From the NCBI GenBank assembly GCA_002309295.1, contig DBXF01000084.1, positions 9,417 to 15,459 of the forward strand: a stretch of DNA of 6,043 bases, in the 5' to 3' direction. Position 1 is the first letter of the stretch, and every line of letters starts with the position of its first letter. The notes under the pieces are model-generated. The model searched no databases, was not told where the DNA came from, and worked only from the letters and a program-made list of their open reading frames with translations. Made by a program: the position numbers and the translations under genes. Origin of the DNA: Bacteroidales bacterium UBA1219. GTDB taxonomy: Bacteria; Bacteroidota; Bacteroidia; Bacteroidales; P3. Below are positions 1-6,043 of this stretch, piece after piece.

Positions 1-987
1 CTGCTGTCGCGCTTCGGCAAAGCCATCTTCCCACAGCCCGGCGGCGACAAGATAGGCCGACGCCGCCTCGACACACACTTCATCGGTTTCGAAAAACTCG
101 GAGCCAAAATCAACTACAACTACCAATACTACACCATACAAGCCGACAACCTGCAAGGCTGCTACATGCTCTTGGACGAGGCTTCGGTAACAGGAACCGC
201 CAACATCATTATGGCATCCGTGCTGGCCAAAGGCACCACCACCATAATGAACGCCGCCTGCGAGCCTTACGTCTATCAGCTTTGCAAAATGCTCAACCGT
301 ATGGGTGCCGACATCTCGGGCGTCGGTTCCAACCTGCTTACCATCAACGGAGTAACATCGCTTAAAGGATGCACCCACCGTCTGCTGCCCGATATGATTG
401 AAGTGGGCAGTTTTATAGGCCTCGCCGCCATGACGCAATCAGAGATAAAGCTCCGCAACGTCGGCATGGAGCATCTTGGAATGATACCCCAGGTGTTCCG
501 CCGTCTGGGAGTGGAGATATTCCAAATGGGCGACGACCTGCTGATACCGGCACAGGAACACTACACCGTGGAACGTTTCATGGACGGCTCCATCATGCAC
601 ATATCCGACGCCCCGTGGCCCGGCTTCACCCCCGACCTCATAAGCATAGCCCTGGTGGTGGCCATTCAAGCCAATGGCAGCGTGCTGATACACCAGAAAA
701 TGTTCGAAAGCCGCCTGTTCTTCGTTGATAAACTGATAGACATGGGTGCTCAGATAATACTCTGCGACCCGCACCGCGCCACGGTGATAGGCCTCAACCG
801 CGAACACAACCTGCGCGGCATACGCATGAGCTCGCCCGACATACGCGCCGGCGTGGCACTGCTCATCGCCGCACTGTCGGCAACAGGCAGAAGCCGTATC
901 GACAACATCGAACAGATAGACCGAGGCTACCAAAACATCGACCAGCGTCTGCGCGACATAGGCGCCGAGATAACACGAATTGAATAA
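1..987 (+). CDS. murA: UDP-N-acetylglucosamine 1-carboxyvinyltransferase (MurA), 5' end outside the window
   Basis: The frame is open from base 1 to the TAA at 985-987 and gives 328 residues. Full MurA is about 420-435 residues, so roughly 100 N-terminal residues are missing. MurA transfers enolpyruvate from PEP to UDP-GlcNAc, the first committed step of peptidoglycan synthesis, in the cytoplasm. The active-site loop is visible at 37-72 (PGGDKIGRRRLD). E. coli MurA has Cys115 where this protein has Asp (codon 46-48); the loop Arg matching E. coli Arg120 is at 61-63. Other MurA marks are LLDEASVTGTANI, NAACEPYVYQLCKMLNRMGA, the TPDL Asp at 634-636 (E. coli Asp305) and the DIRAG Arg at 844-846 (E. 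coli Arg397). From family knowledge, Asp in the loop keeps activity but removes the Cys that fosfomycin alkylates. The first in-frame ATG, at 166, is internal and is not the real start. The gene overlaps the next one by 8 bases. Confidence 0.97.
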   Translation: MLSRFGKAIFPQPGGDKIGRRRLDTHFIGFEKLGAKINYNYQYYTIQADNLQGCYMLLDEASVTGTANIIMASVLAKGTTTIMNAACEPYVYQLCKMLNRMGADISGVGSNLLTINGVTSLKGCTHRLLPDMIEVGSFIGLAAMTQSEIKLRNVGMEHLGMIPQVFRRLGVEIFQMGDDLLIPAQEHYTVERFMDGSIMHISDAPWPGFTPDLISIALVVAIQANGSVLIHQKMFESRLFFVDKLIDMGAQIILCDPHRATVIGLNREHNLRGIRMSSPDIRAGVALLIAALSATGRSRIDNIEQIDRGYQNIDQRLRDIGAEITRIE

Positions 988-1741
988 CAAAATACATACA
1001 CCAGTGATTTTCGATATTTTTCGCAAAAAAATCGACCCCGACGGCACTCTCGAAGTACTGAAAACCGACATCCACTCGCATCTCATTCCCAATGTCGATG
1101 ACGGTTCACACAGTTACGATTTTTCTATACAGTGTATTCAACGAATGGCTGAACTAGGATACTCAAAAATCTGTCTAACACCTCATTTTCAGTCATATAA
1201 ATTCAAAAACGACGAAGACGACATTTTGGAACGGGCCGAAAAGCTACGCCAAGCCATCGCCGAGCAAAACATAAAGATGGAACTGATAGTGGGTGGCGAA
1301 TACCTCGTGGACAGCGGCTTCCGCAAAAGGCTGGAAACAAATCGGTTCCTGAAAATGAACAACCAGTACCTGCTTATCGAATTCTCGTTCAACCAAGCCA
1401 TCCTCGGCATTAACGAACTTGTTTTCGAATTGCAGAAAATGGGACATGAAGTGATCCTTGCCCATCCCGAACGTTACATATACTTTTACGAACATCCCGA
1501 AATACCCAAACGACTCAAGGACCAAGGAGTGTATTTCCAGTCCAACATAACCTCCTTCACAGGCTTTTACAGCAAACGGACTATTGTTGAGTGCAACAAA
1601 TACATAGCCAACGGCTGGACCGACTTCCTTGGAACCGACATGCACAACAGCATATATCTCGAAGCCCTGGTAAAAGCCTGTCAGGACAGGAAATTCCGTA
1701 AAATTCTCGACACATACCAATTTTTAAACAACACAATATAA
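980..1741 (+). CDS. PHP-family phosphatase, CpsB/CapC/YwqE-like (putative tyrosine-protein phosphatase)
   Basis: This 253-residue cytoplasmic protein has the PHP metal-site motifs in family order: DIHSHLIPNVDDG (His32, His34, Asp40/41), TPH (His69), GGEY (Glu107), LAHPERY (His162) and LGTDMHN (Asp220, His222). That pattern fits the metal-dependent CpsB/CapC/YwqE phosphatases, which in Gram-positive bacteria dephosphorylate the tyrosine kinases controlling capsule or exopolysaccharide synthesis. A similar role here is inference, since no kinase is in view. The start is uncertain. The longest frame begins with TTG at 980 inside the murA end, which suggests translational coupling. GTG at 1004 would give an N-terminus reading (M)IFDIFRKK, which resembles the usual short hydrophobic-basic lead-in before the first PHP motif and may be the true start. 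Neither has a Shine-Dalgarno sequence. The stop lies 3 bases before purB. The early part is A+T-rich (21 G+C of 60 at 1141-1200) compared with the flanking genes. Confidence 0.88.
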   Translation: MNNKIHTPVIFDIFRKKIDPDGTLEVLKTDIHSHLIPNVDDGSHSYDFSIQCIQRMAELGYSKICLTPHFQSYKFKNDEDDILERAEKLRQAIAEQNIKMELIVGGEYLVDSGFRKRLETNRFLKMNNQYLLIEFSFNQAILGINELVFELQKMGHEVILAHPERYIYFYEHPEIPKRLKDQGVYFQSNITSFTGFYSKRTIVECNKYIANGWTDFLGTDMHNSIYLEALVKACQDRKFRKILDTYQFLNNTI

Positions 1742-1744
1742 ACT

Positions 1745-3091
1745 ATGAACACACTACAAGCCATCAGCCCCATCGACGGACGCTACCGCAACAAAGTAGA
1801 AACCCTTGCCGGATATTTCTCCGAACAAGCCCTGATACGCTACCGCGTGGCAGTGGAGATAGAATATTTCATCGCCCTGTGCGACATACCGCTGCCGCAG
1901 CTCAAATCCTTCGACAAAGCCAACTGCCCCAAACTCAGGGCCATATACCAGAACTTTAACGAGGAAAACGCCCTCGAAGTGAAGGAAATAGAAAAAACCA
2001 CCAACCACGACGTGAAAGCCGTGGAATATTTCATCAAACGCCGTTTCGACGAACTCAATCTCGCTGAATACAAGGAGTTTATACACTTCGGACTCACCTC
2101 GCAGGACATCAACAACACCTCCATGCCGATGATGCTGAAAAACTGCCACGACGAGGTGCTGATGCCCGCCATAGCCCACATCGCCGACCTGCTCGACGCA
2201 AGAGCCGACGAATGGAAAGACATCCCGATGCTGGCACACACCCACGGACAGCCCGCCTCGCCCACCACTCTCGGCAAGGAGTTCAAAGTGTTCGCCTACC
2301 GCCTGCGGCAACAGATGGCACATTTCGCCAACATACCCTTCAACGCCAAGTTCGGCGGTGCCACCGGCAACCTCAACGCACACTATGTGGCTTATCCCGA
2401 CATCGACTGGGAGTCGTTTGCCAACAATTTCGTTGCCAACCACCTGCACCTGCAACGTCTGCAATACACCACACAGATAGAGAACTACGACAACATGGCC
2501 GCCTACTTCGACGCCTGTAAACGTATCAACGTGATAATCATCGACTTGTGTCGCGACATCTGGACCTACATCTCGATGGAGTACTTCAAACAGAAGATTA
2601 AAGAGGGCGAAGTCGGCTCGTCGGCAATGCCGCACAAGGTAAACCCAATCGATTTCGAGAACGCCGAAGGCAACCTCGGACTAGCCAACGCCATTTTCGA
2701 ACACCTGTCGCACAAACTGCCCATCTCGCGCCTGCAACGCGACCTCACCGACTCCACCGTGAGCCGCAACATAGGGGTGCCGATAGCACACACACTGATA
2801 GCCCTCAACTCGCTCGAAAAAGGTCTCGGCAAGCTGATTCTCAACGAACAGCAGCTGTACAACGACCTCGAGAACAACTGGGCCGTGGTGGCCGAAGCCA
2901 TCCAGACCATATTGCGCAGCGTGGGCTACCCCAACCCCTACGAGACACTGAAACAGCTCACCCGCACCAACAGCAAGGTGAACGCACAAACCATCGCCGA
3001 CTTTGTGGAGACCCTCGACGTGGCCGACGACGTAAAACAGCGTATTCGCAACATAACCCCGCACAACTACGTGGGACTGAAAATTAAATAA
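1745..3091 (+). CDS. purB: Adenylosuccinate lyase (PurB)
   Basis: This complete 448-residue protein is close in length to E. coli PurB (456) and belongs to the same subtype of the fumarase/aspartase superfamily. It acts twice in purine synthesis, releasing fumarate from SAICAR to give AICAR and from adenylosuccinate to give AMP. It normally works as a cytoplasmic homotetramer. The N-terminus reads LQAISPIDGRY, as in E. coli-type PurB. Other landmarks are the substrate-binding KTTNHDVKAVEYF (85-95) and TSQDINN (118-124), the THGQPASPTT segment with catalytic His167, and the superfamily signature GSSAMPHKVNP (291-301), whose Ser292/Ser293 pair includes the catalytic serine. No key residue is missing. 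The ATG at 1745 is well placed: it lies 3 bases after the previous stop and matches the family N-terminus. It has only an A-rich leader and no Shine-Dalgarno sequence, as is usual in Bacteroidota. It is probably co-transcribed with its neighbours. Confidence 0.97.
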   Translation: MNTLQAISPIDGRYRNKVETLAGYFSEQALIRYRVAVEIEYFIALCDIPLPQLKSFDKANCPKLRAIYQNFNEENALEVKEIEKTTNHDVKAVEYFIKRRFDELNLAEYKEFIHFGLTSQDINNTSMPMMLKNCHDEVLMPAIAHIADLLDARADEWKDIPMLAHTHGQPASPTTLGKEFKVFAYRLRQQMAHFANIPFNAKFGGATGNLNAHYVAYPDIDWESFANNFVANHLHLQRLQYTTQIENYDNMAAYFDACKRINVIIIDLCRDIWTYISMEYFKQKIKEGEVGSSAMPHKVNPIDFENAEGNLGLANAIFEHLSHKLPISRLQRDLTDSTVSRNIGVPIAHTLIALNSLEKGLGKLILNEQQLYNDLENNWAVVAEAIQTILRSVGYPNPYETLKQLTRTNSKVNAQTIADFVETLDVADDVKQRIRNITPHNYVGLKIK

Positions 3092-3106
3092 CCATCGACG
3101 GCATAT

Positions 3107-4924
3107 ATGCGGAAAAATGCCACCAATAGCTTCCTGCTGAAAACTCTGCGGCCCTACCGCGGACAGCTGGTGGTGTACACCATTCTCGTCATTTTCTCCG
3201 TAGTATTCACCCTCACCACCATACTCTCCATCACCGACTTCCTGAAAATCCTCTTCCCGCCCGACAGCGGCGCCCAGCCCGACAACGACCCCAACCAGCT
3301 CAACCAGTTGCTGAACCAGCTCTACGGCTGGATGATAGGTTTCGGCCAACACAAGGCCGTGCTGCTTTTCGCTCTGATACTCTGCTCGCAATACCTGCTG
3401 AAAAACATATTCACCTATTTCGCCATAGTACGCATCTGCAACATACGCAACTATGCCATACGCGACATCCGCAACCGTCTCTACTCCAAAATTACCAACC
3501 TGCCCCTCTCCTATTTCTCCAGCTCGCGCAAAGGCGATGTAATATCGCGTTTCAGCAACGACATCACCGAGTTCGACCAAAACGTGCTTCTTTCCATCCA
3601 GCAGCTCGTTATTGCAGTGATTACCATATTGTTATACCTCATACTTCTATTCTACATTAATATAAAACTAACCGTTTTTGCCCTGCTTCTGCTGCCAATT
3701 ATCGGTTTCGTGATTTCGAGGATAACGCGTCATCTGCGCCGCAACTCGCAAACCCTTCAGGAAAAGACATCCTACCTTACATCCCTCACCGAGGAGACGA
3801 TTTCTGGCGTGCGTATCATCAAATCCTTCACCGCCATCGACTTCTCCAACGAGCGTTTCCAGCGTTTCAACAAATCTTATACCCGCCTGCGCAACAAAGT
3901 CTATCGCCGCATCGACCTGGCCTCGCCCGTGAGCGACTTCCTCGGCAACAGCATGGTGATAGTTATTCTCGTTTTCGGTGCCTACCTGGTGTTCAACCAC
4001 GACGCGGGACTAACTCCCGAACTTTTCATCACCTACATAATGCTCTTTGTGCTGATGATAAATCCCGCCAAGGACTTTGCCACAGCCATTTCGCAGATGA
4101 AAAAAGGGACAGCCTGCACACAACGTCTGTCCGATTTTATGGAAATCCCCGACACAATCGTAGAACAGGAAAATCCCAAGCCTTTCGACCAACTGCACAA
4201 CAGCATCGTTTTCAACAACTTGTCGTTTGAATACAACGCCGGGACAGAAGTCCTGTCTAACATCAACCTAACCATCAACCGTGGCGAGACGGTGGCCATA
4301 GTAGGACCTTCGGGCTCGGGCAAGTCAACCCTTGCCGACCTTGTGCCGCGTTTCCACGACTGCACCGCCGGACAGCTGCTTATCGACGGCACCGACATAC
4401 GGCAGTATTCCATCCCGCAGCTGCGGAGCCATATCGGCATAGTGTCGCAGGACACAATACTGTTCAACGACACCGTTTTCGGCAACATAGCATTCGGCTG
4501 CCAAAACGCCACTCAACAACAGGTGGAGGAGGCTGCCAAAATTGCCAACGCCCACGACTTTATAATGCAGCTCGACAACGACTACCAGACCAACATCGGC
4601 GACTGCGGCGACCGTCTCTCGGGCGGACAGAAACAACGCATCTGCATAGCACGCGCCATACTTTCCAACCCCGACATACTTATTCTCGACGAGGCCACCT
4701 CCGCCCTCGACACCGAGTCGGAACGTCTTGTGCAGGACGCCCTCAACCGCGTGCTAACAAACCGCACCGCCATTGTGATAGCACACCGCCTCTCCACCAT
4801 AGCCGGAGCAGACAATATAATTGTCCTCGACCATGGACATATCGTCGAAACGGGCAACCACCAACAGCTGATGGCACAGAACGGACTTTATAAAAAGCTG
4901 GTGGATATGCAGTCGTTCAGATAA
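3107..4924 (+). CDS. ABC exporter half-transporter, fused permease and ATPase (MsbA-like)
   Basis: This 605-residue protein has the standard type-IV exporter layout: a membrane domain (about 1-345) followed by one nucleotide-binding domain (about 367-605). Hydrophobic segments lie near residues 21-46, 83-108, 163-183, 185-205, 281-297 and 303-321, giving the expected six helices. The ATPase domain is complete: A-loop Tyr376, Walker A GPSGSGKST (400-408), Q-loop Gln448, signature LSGGQ (504-508), Walker B ILILDE with catalytic Glu529, D-loop SALD (532-535) and switch His560. It should act as a dimer in the inner membrane. Because it is a lone half-transporter, a homodimer is likely. MsbA-type lipid A core flipping fits the envelope genes nearby, but drug or other lipid export cannot be excluded from sequence. 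The loop after helix 1 (about 50-80) is rich in Pro, Asp and Asn and has a short NQL repeat. It starts 15 bases after purB and is the last gene of the plus-strand cluster. Confidence 0.93.
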   Translation: MRKNATNSFLLKTLRPYRGQLVVYTILVIFSVVFTLTTILSITDFLKILFPPDSGAQPDNDPNQLNQLLNQLYGWMIGFGQHKAVLLFALILCSQYLLKNIFTYFAIVRICNIRNYAIRDIRNRLYSKITNLPLSYFSSSRKGDVISRFSNDITEFDQNVLLSIQQLVIAVITILLYLILLFYINIKLTVFALLLLPIIGFVISRITRHLRRNSQTLQEKTSYLTSLTEETISGVRIIKSFTAIDFSNERFQRFNKSYTRLRNKVYRRIDLASPVSDFLGNSMVIVILVFGAYLVFNHDAGLTPELFITYIMLFVLMINPAKDFATAISQMKKGTACTQRLSDFMEIPDTIVEQENPKPFDQLHNSIVFNNLSFEYNAGTEVLSNINLTINRGETVAIVGPSGSGKSTLADLVPRFHDCTAGQLLIDGTDIRQYSIPQLRSHIGIVSQDTILFNDTVFGNIAFGCQNATQQQVEEAAKIANAHDFIMQLDNDYQTNIGDCGDRLSGGQKQRICIARAILSNPDILILDEATSALDTESERLVQDALNRVLTNRTAIVIAHRLSTIAGADNIIVLDHGHIVETGNHQQLMAQNGLYKKLVDMQSFR

Positions 4925-4955
4925 AAATTAAAAAAAGGAACACAAAAACCATTAT

Positions 4956-4986
4956 CGTAACAGCCGTTACGGTAACGCACGTTACT
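4956..4986. repeat. Two tandem 14-bp palindromes in a convergent intergenic gap (possible terminator)
   Basis: GTAAC-AGCC-GTTAC (4957-4970) is followed after one base by GTAAC-GCAC-GTTAC (4972-4985), giving a 15-base period. The first stem extends by one pair (C4956 with G4971), and the second can gain a G-U pair (4971 with 4986). The inner arms, GTTAC-G-GTAAC, are also complementary, so alternative foldings exist. The pair lies between the ends of the ABC exporter gene and the minus-strand gene, so transcript termination is the simplest role. However, the plus-strand sequence that follows (TATAATAAAAC) is not a clean U tract. On the minus strand a five-T run begins about 8 bases past the last stem, followed by a longer T-rich tract at 4937-4923. 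A regulator binding site or a dispersed repeat is also possible. The hairpins are seen directly; the function is inferred. Confidence 0.5.
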
Positions 4987-4999
4987 ATAATAAAACATT

Positions 5000-5806
5000 T
5001 TATTTGGAAATCACAGCCCTGTCGTACACAAGAGTGCGTGAGGTTGTCATATACCATTCACCGTTTGAGAAGAACCGTTTCTCCACCCAATTGCCGTGCT
5101 TGTCGTACTTGTACTTAAATTCGTCGGTGTGTTTCTCCACCTCGTCGAAATTGTAAAAGGTTGTTACCCTCTTGGTTAGGTTGCCGTGCTTGTCGTATTT
5201 CATAACTATCTCATTCACAAGCTCGTCATCGGGGTCGAATTGCTGCACTTTCGTCGGTTTTCCATCGGTATTTAAATAGCGTACAGTCTTTTGGGAAATG
5301 CCTTCCGCATCGTAATTGTATTCTATTGTTTGAATCCGTTTATTGTTTTTTCCATAAACAAAAGAATAACTGTAACTTATTTCATTCAAACTCCCGGTAT
5401 AAAAAGTATCATAACTTTTCCCATCATCACAAGGAATGTAACAGACCTCCTTTATTGGCAATTTGTAATTATCAAAAGTGGTAACTATCAGCTTTTCAAA
5501 CTTTCCGTCAAAAAATGTATAGGAGTATCGTTTATTATTTGCAGTATCTTCGCGTGTAATATTCTGATACTGTGTATCTACAACCCATAGCAACGAACAA
5601 CAATGAAAATGTTTCAAACAAACAAATCCCGTTTCCGACGAATCAGCACACACACTGTCCACACAAACACTTCCGTCTTTATATACCTGTTTGATTAGCA
5701 GTTTATGCAATGCGCCATAAAATTCATAATTTGGATTATCTTTCTGCGAAAACCCAACCAGCGGCAGCAAAGCCAAAAACGCAAATATTATTGTCCTGAT
5801 TTTCAT
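5000..5806 (-). CDS. Secreted or periplasmic protein of unknown function with YD-type repeats
   Basis: I do not recognise the family. From the ATG at 5806-5804 the protein is 268 residues. It begins with a Sec signal peptide: MKIR, a hydrophobic core IIFAFLALLPLV, and a likely cut between Ser20 and Gln21 (GFS-QKD). There is no lipobox Cys. A longer frame reaches a TTG at 5908, but that start lies in the T run of the enolase terminator and would bury the signal peptide, so it is rejected. The mature protein has Cys48, 53, 63, 69, 70, 122 and 126, including the cluster CLKHFHCC. The second half carries YD units: YDAEG (165), YDKHGN (204), YDKHGN (234) and YDR (261). These recall the YD/RHS-like repeats common in exported Bacteroidota proteins of unknown role. 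The gene is A+T-rich compared with its neighbours and stands alone, convergent with the ABC exporter gene. No Shine-Dalgarno sequence is seen. Confidence 0.8.
   Translation of the reverse strand: MKIRTIIFAFLALLPLVGFSQKDNPNYEFYGALHKLLIKQVYKDGSVCVDSVCADSSETGFVCLKHFHCCSLLWVVDTQYQNITREDTANNKRYSYTFFDGKFEKLIVTTFDNYKLPIKEVCYIPCDDGKSYDTFYTGSLNEISYSYSFVYGKNNKRIQTIEYNYDAEGISQKTVRYLNTDGKPTKVQQFDPDDELVNEIVMKYDKHGNLTKRVTTFYNFDEVEKHTDEFKYKYDKHGNWVEKRFFSNGEWYMTTSRTLVYDRAVISK
5091..5197 (-). repeat. Internal 17-bp direct repeat encoding the two YDKHGN units
   Basis: The 17 bases at 5091-5107 and 5181-5197 are identical. They start exactly 90 bases apart, that is, 30 codons in the same frame. Each encodes YDKHGN in the secreted protein (residues 204-209 and 234-239). 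The codons between the copies differ, so only the turn motif itself is conserved at DNA level. This fits either an old module duplication followed by divergence, or conservation of a structural turn with shared codon choice. Confidence 0.75.
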
Positions 5807-5906
5807 AACGGTCTGACATTTAAAACACCAGTAAAACAAAATATCTTTTCGTGTTTTTCGATGTTTATTAAATAACTTCAAAAGTTCTGATTTATTGCAT
5901 TTTTGC

Positions 5907-5940
5907 AAAAAAAGAAAGGGAACCGAACTGGCTCCCTTTC
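5907..5940 (-). terminator. Rho-independent terminator of eno
   Basis: On the minus strand an 8-bp perfect stem pairs GAAAGGGA (bases 5940-5933 read in reverse complement) with TCCCTTTC (5921-5914). It can be extended inside by a CC/GG pairing, and it is followed at once by seven Ts (5913-5907). It begins 19 bases past the enolase stop codon. On the plus strand the hairpin is preceded by A residues and is not followed by a T run, so it acts in one direction. It separates eno from the secreted-protein gene, which therefore needs its own promoter. Confidence 0.9.
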
Positions 5941-5959
5941 CTGAAATAATATTAAAATT

Positions 5960-6043
5960 TTATTTGGCGTATTTGAACGTTTTTCCGGGATAGAAAGCCT
6001 CTTCGCCGAGAGCCTCTTCGATACGGAGCAGCTGGTTGTACTT
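5960..6043 (-). CDS. eno: Enolase, C-terminal 27 residues only (rest outside the window)
   Basis: Reading the minus strand from 6043, the frame gives 27 residues and ends at TAA (5962-5960). It begins KYNQLLRIEEALG, continues with FYPGK and ends KYAK. YNQLLRIEE-x-LG is the conserved end of bacterial enolase, the cytoplasmic glycolytic enzyme that converts 2-phosphoglycerate to phosphoenolpyruvate. The metal-binding and catalytic residues lie upstream, outside the window, and cannot be checked. The identity rests on a short but very characteristic tail, supported by a strong terminator directly downstream. PEP is also the substrate of MurA, but the two genes are on opposite strands and there is no sign of shared control. 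Confidence 0.88.
   Translation of the reverse strand, partial: KYNQLLRIEEALGEEAFYPGKTFKYAK

Noticed and set aside
439..3580. Long minus-strand open frames across murA, purB and the ABC exporter gene (for example 1754-2635, 2681-3580, 439-1092)
   Set aside because: They lie opposite genes with clear family motifs, their translations are Val/Gly/His-rich without recognisable domains, and they follow from the codon bias of the real genes.
4989..5004. AATAAAA-CA-TTTTATT inverted repeat over the stop codon of the minus-strand gene
   Set aside because: The stem is purely A-T with a 2-base loop, so it would not form a stable RNA hairpin as written. It is expected by chance in such A+T-rich sequence.
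5291..5590. Plus-strand 99-residue open frame opposite the secreted-protein gene
   Set aside because: It is a shadow in A+T-rich sequence. The minus-strand frame has a signal peptide and repeats, and this one has no supporting feature.
5837..5843. Minus-strand TATTTTG resembling the Bacteroidota -7 promoter box (TAnnTTTG)
   Set aside because: It is one base short of the consensus and I found no matching TTTG box at the right distance upstream. A promoter must lie in 5807-5906, but I cannot place it.
5807..5908. Longer version of the minus-strand secreted protein (302 residues) starting at TTG 5908
   Set aside because: The extra 34 residues would begin inside the T run of the enolase terminator and would place a hydrophilic basic segment ahead of a good signal peptide. 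The ATG at 5806 explains the N-terminus better.
5996..6020. Direct repeat AGCCTCTTCG at 5996-6005 and 6011-6020
   Set aside because: It encodes Glu-Glu-Ala twice within the conserved enolase C-terminus, so protein constraint explains it.

Overview
The window looks like an ordinary chromosomal stretch from a member of the Bacteroidota, most likely the order Bacteroidales. Three things suggest this: the MurA sequence is of the Bacteroidales kind, with Asp in place of the catalytic-loop Cys; none of the start codons has a clear Shine-Dalgarno sequence; and the unknown secreted protein has a signal peptide ending in a Ser-Gln junction typical of that phylum. The genus cannot be read from this sequence. 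The larger genes are moderately G+C-rich (36 of 60 bases at 2341-2400) and use the Ile codon ATA often. The minus-strand unknown gene is clearly more A+T-rich (21 G+C of 60 at 5401-5460).

Positions 1-4924 hold four plus-strand genes packed as a probable operon: the 3' part of murA (peptidoglycan precursor synthesis), a PHP-family CpsB/CapC/YwqE-like phosphatase overlapping the murA end by 8 bases, purB (adenylosuccinate lyase) 3 bases further on, and an MsbA-like ABC exporter half-transporter 15 bases after purB. Any promoter lies upstream of the window. The products cover envelope precursor synthesis, polysaccharide-linked phosphatase activity, purine synthesis and export of a lipid or other hydrophobic substrate. 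Three of the four relate to the envelope; purB seems to be a housekeeping passenger.

Positions 4925-4999 form a convergent intergenic gap with a tidy pair of tandem 14-bp palindromes (GTAAC-N4-GTTAC, twice, one base apart). From 5806 down to 5000 on the minus strand lies an exported protein of unknown function with YD-type repeats and seven cysteines after the signal peptide. Upstream of it is an A+T-rich leader, then a clear minus-strand intrinsic terminator (5940-5907) that ends the enolase gene. Only the last 27 codons of eno are inside the window (6043-5960).

I found no mobile element, CRISPR array, RNA gene or phage gene, and nothing that amounts to an undescribed multi-gene system. The points most worth a second look are the Asp-type MurA, the tandem palindromes, and the unrecognised secreted YD-repeat protein.
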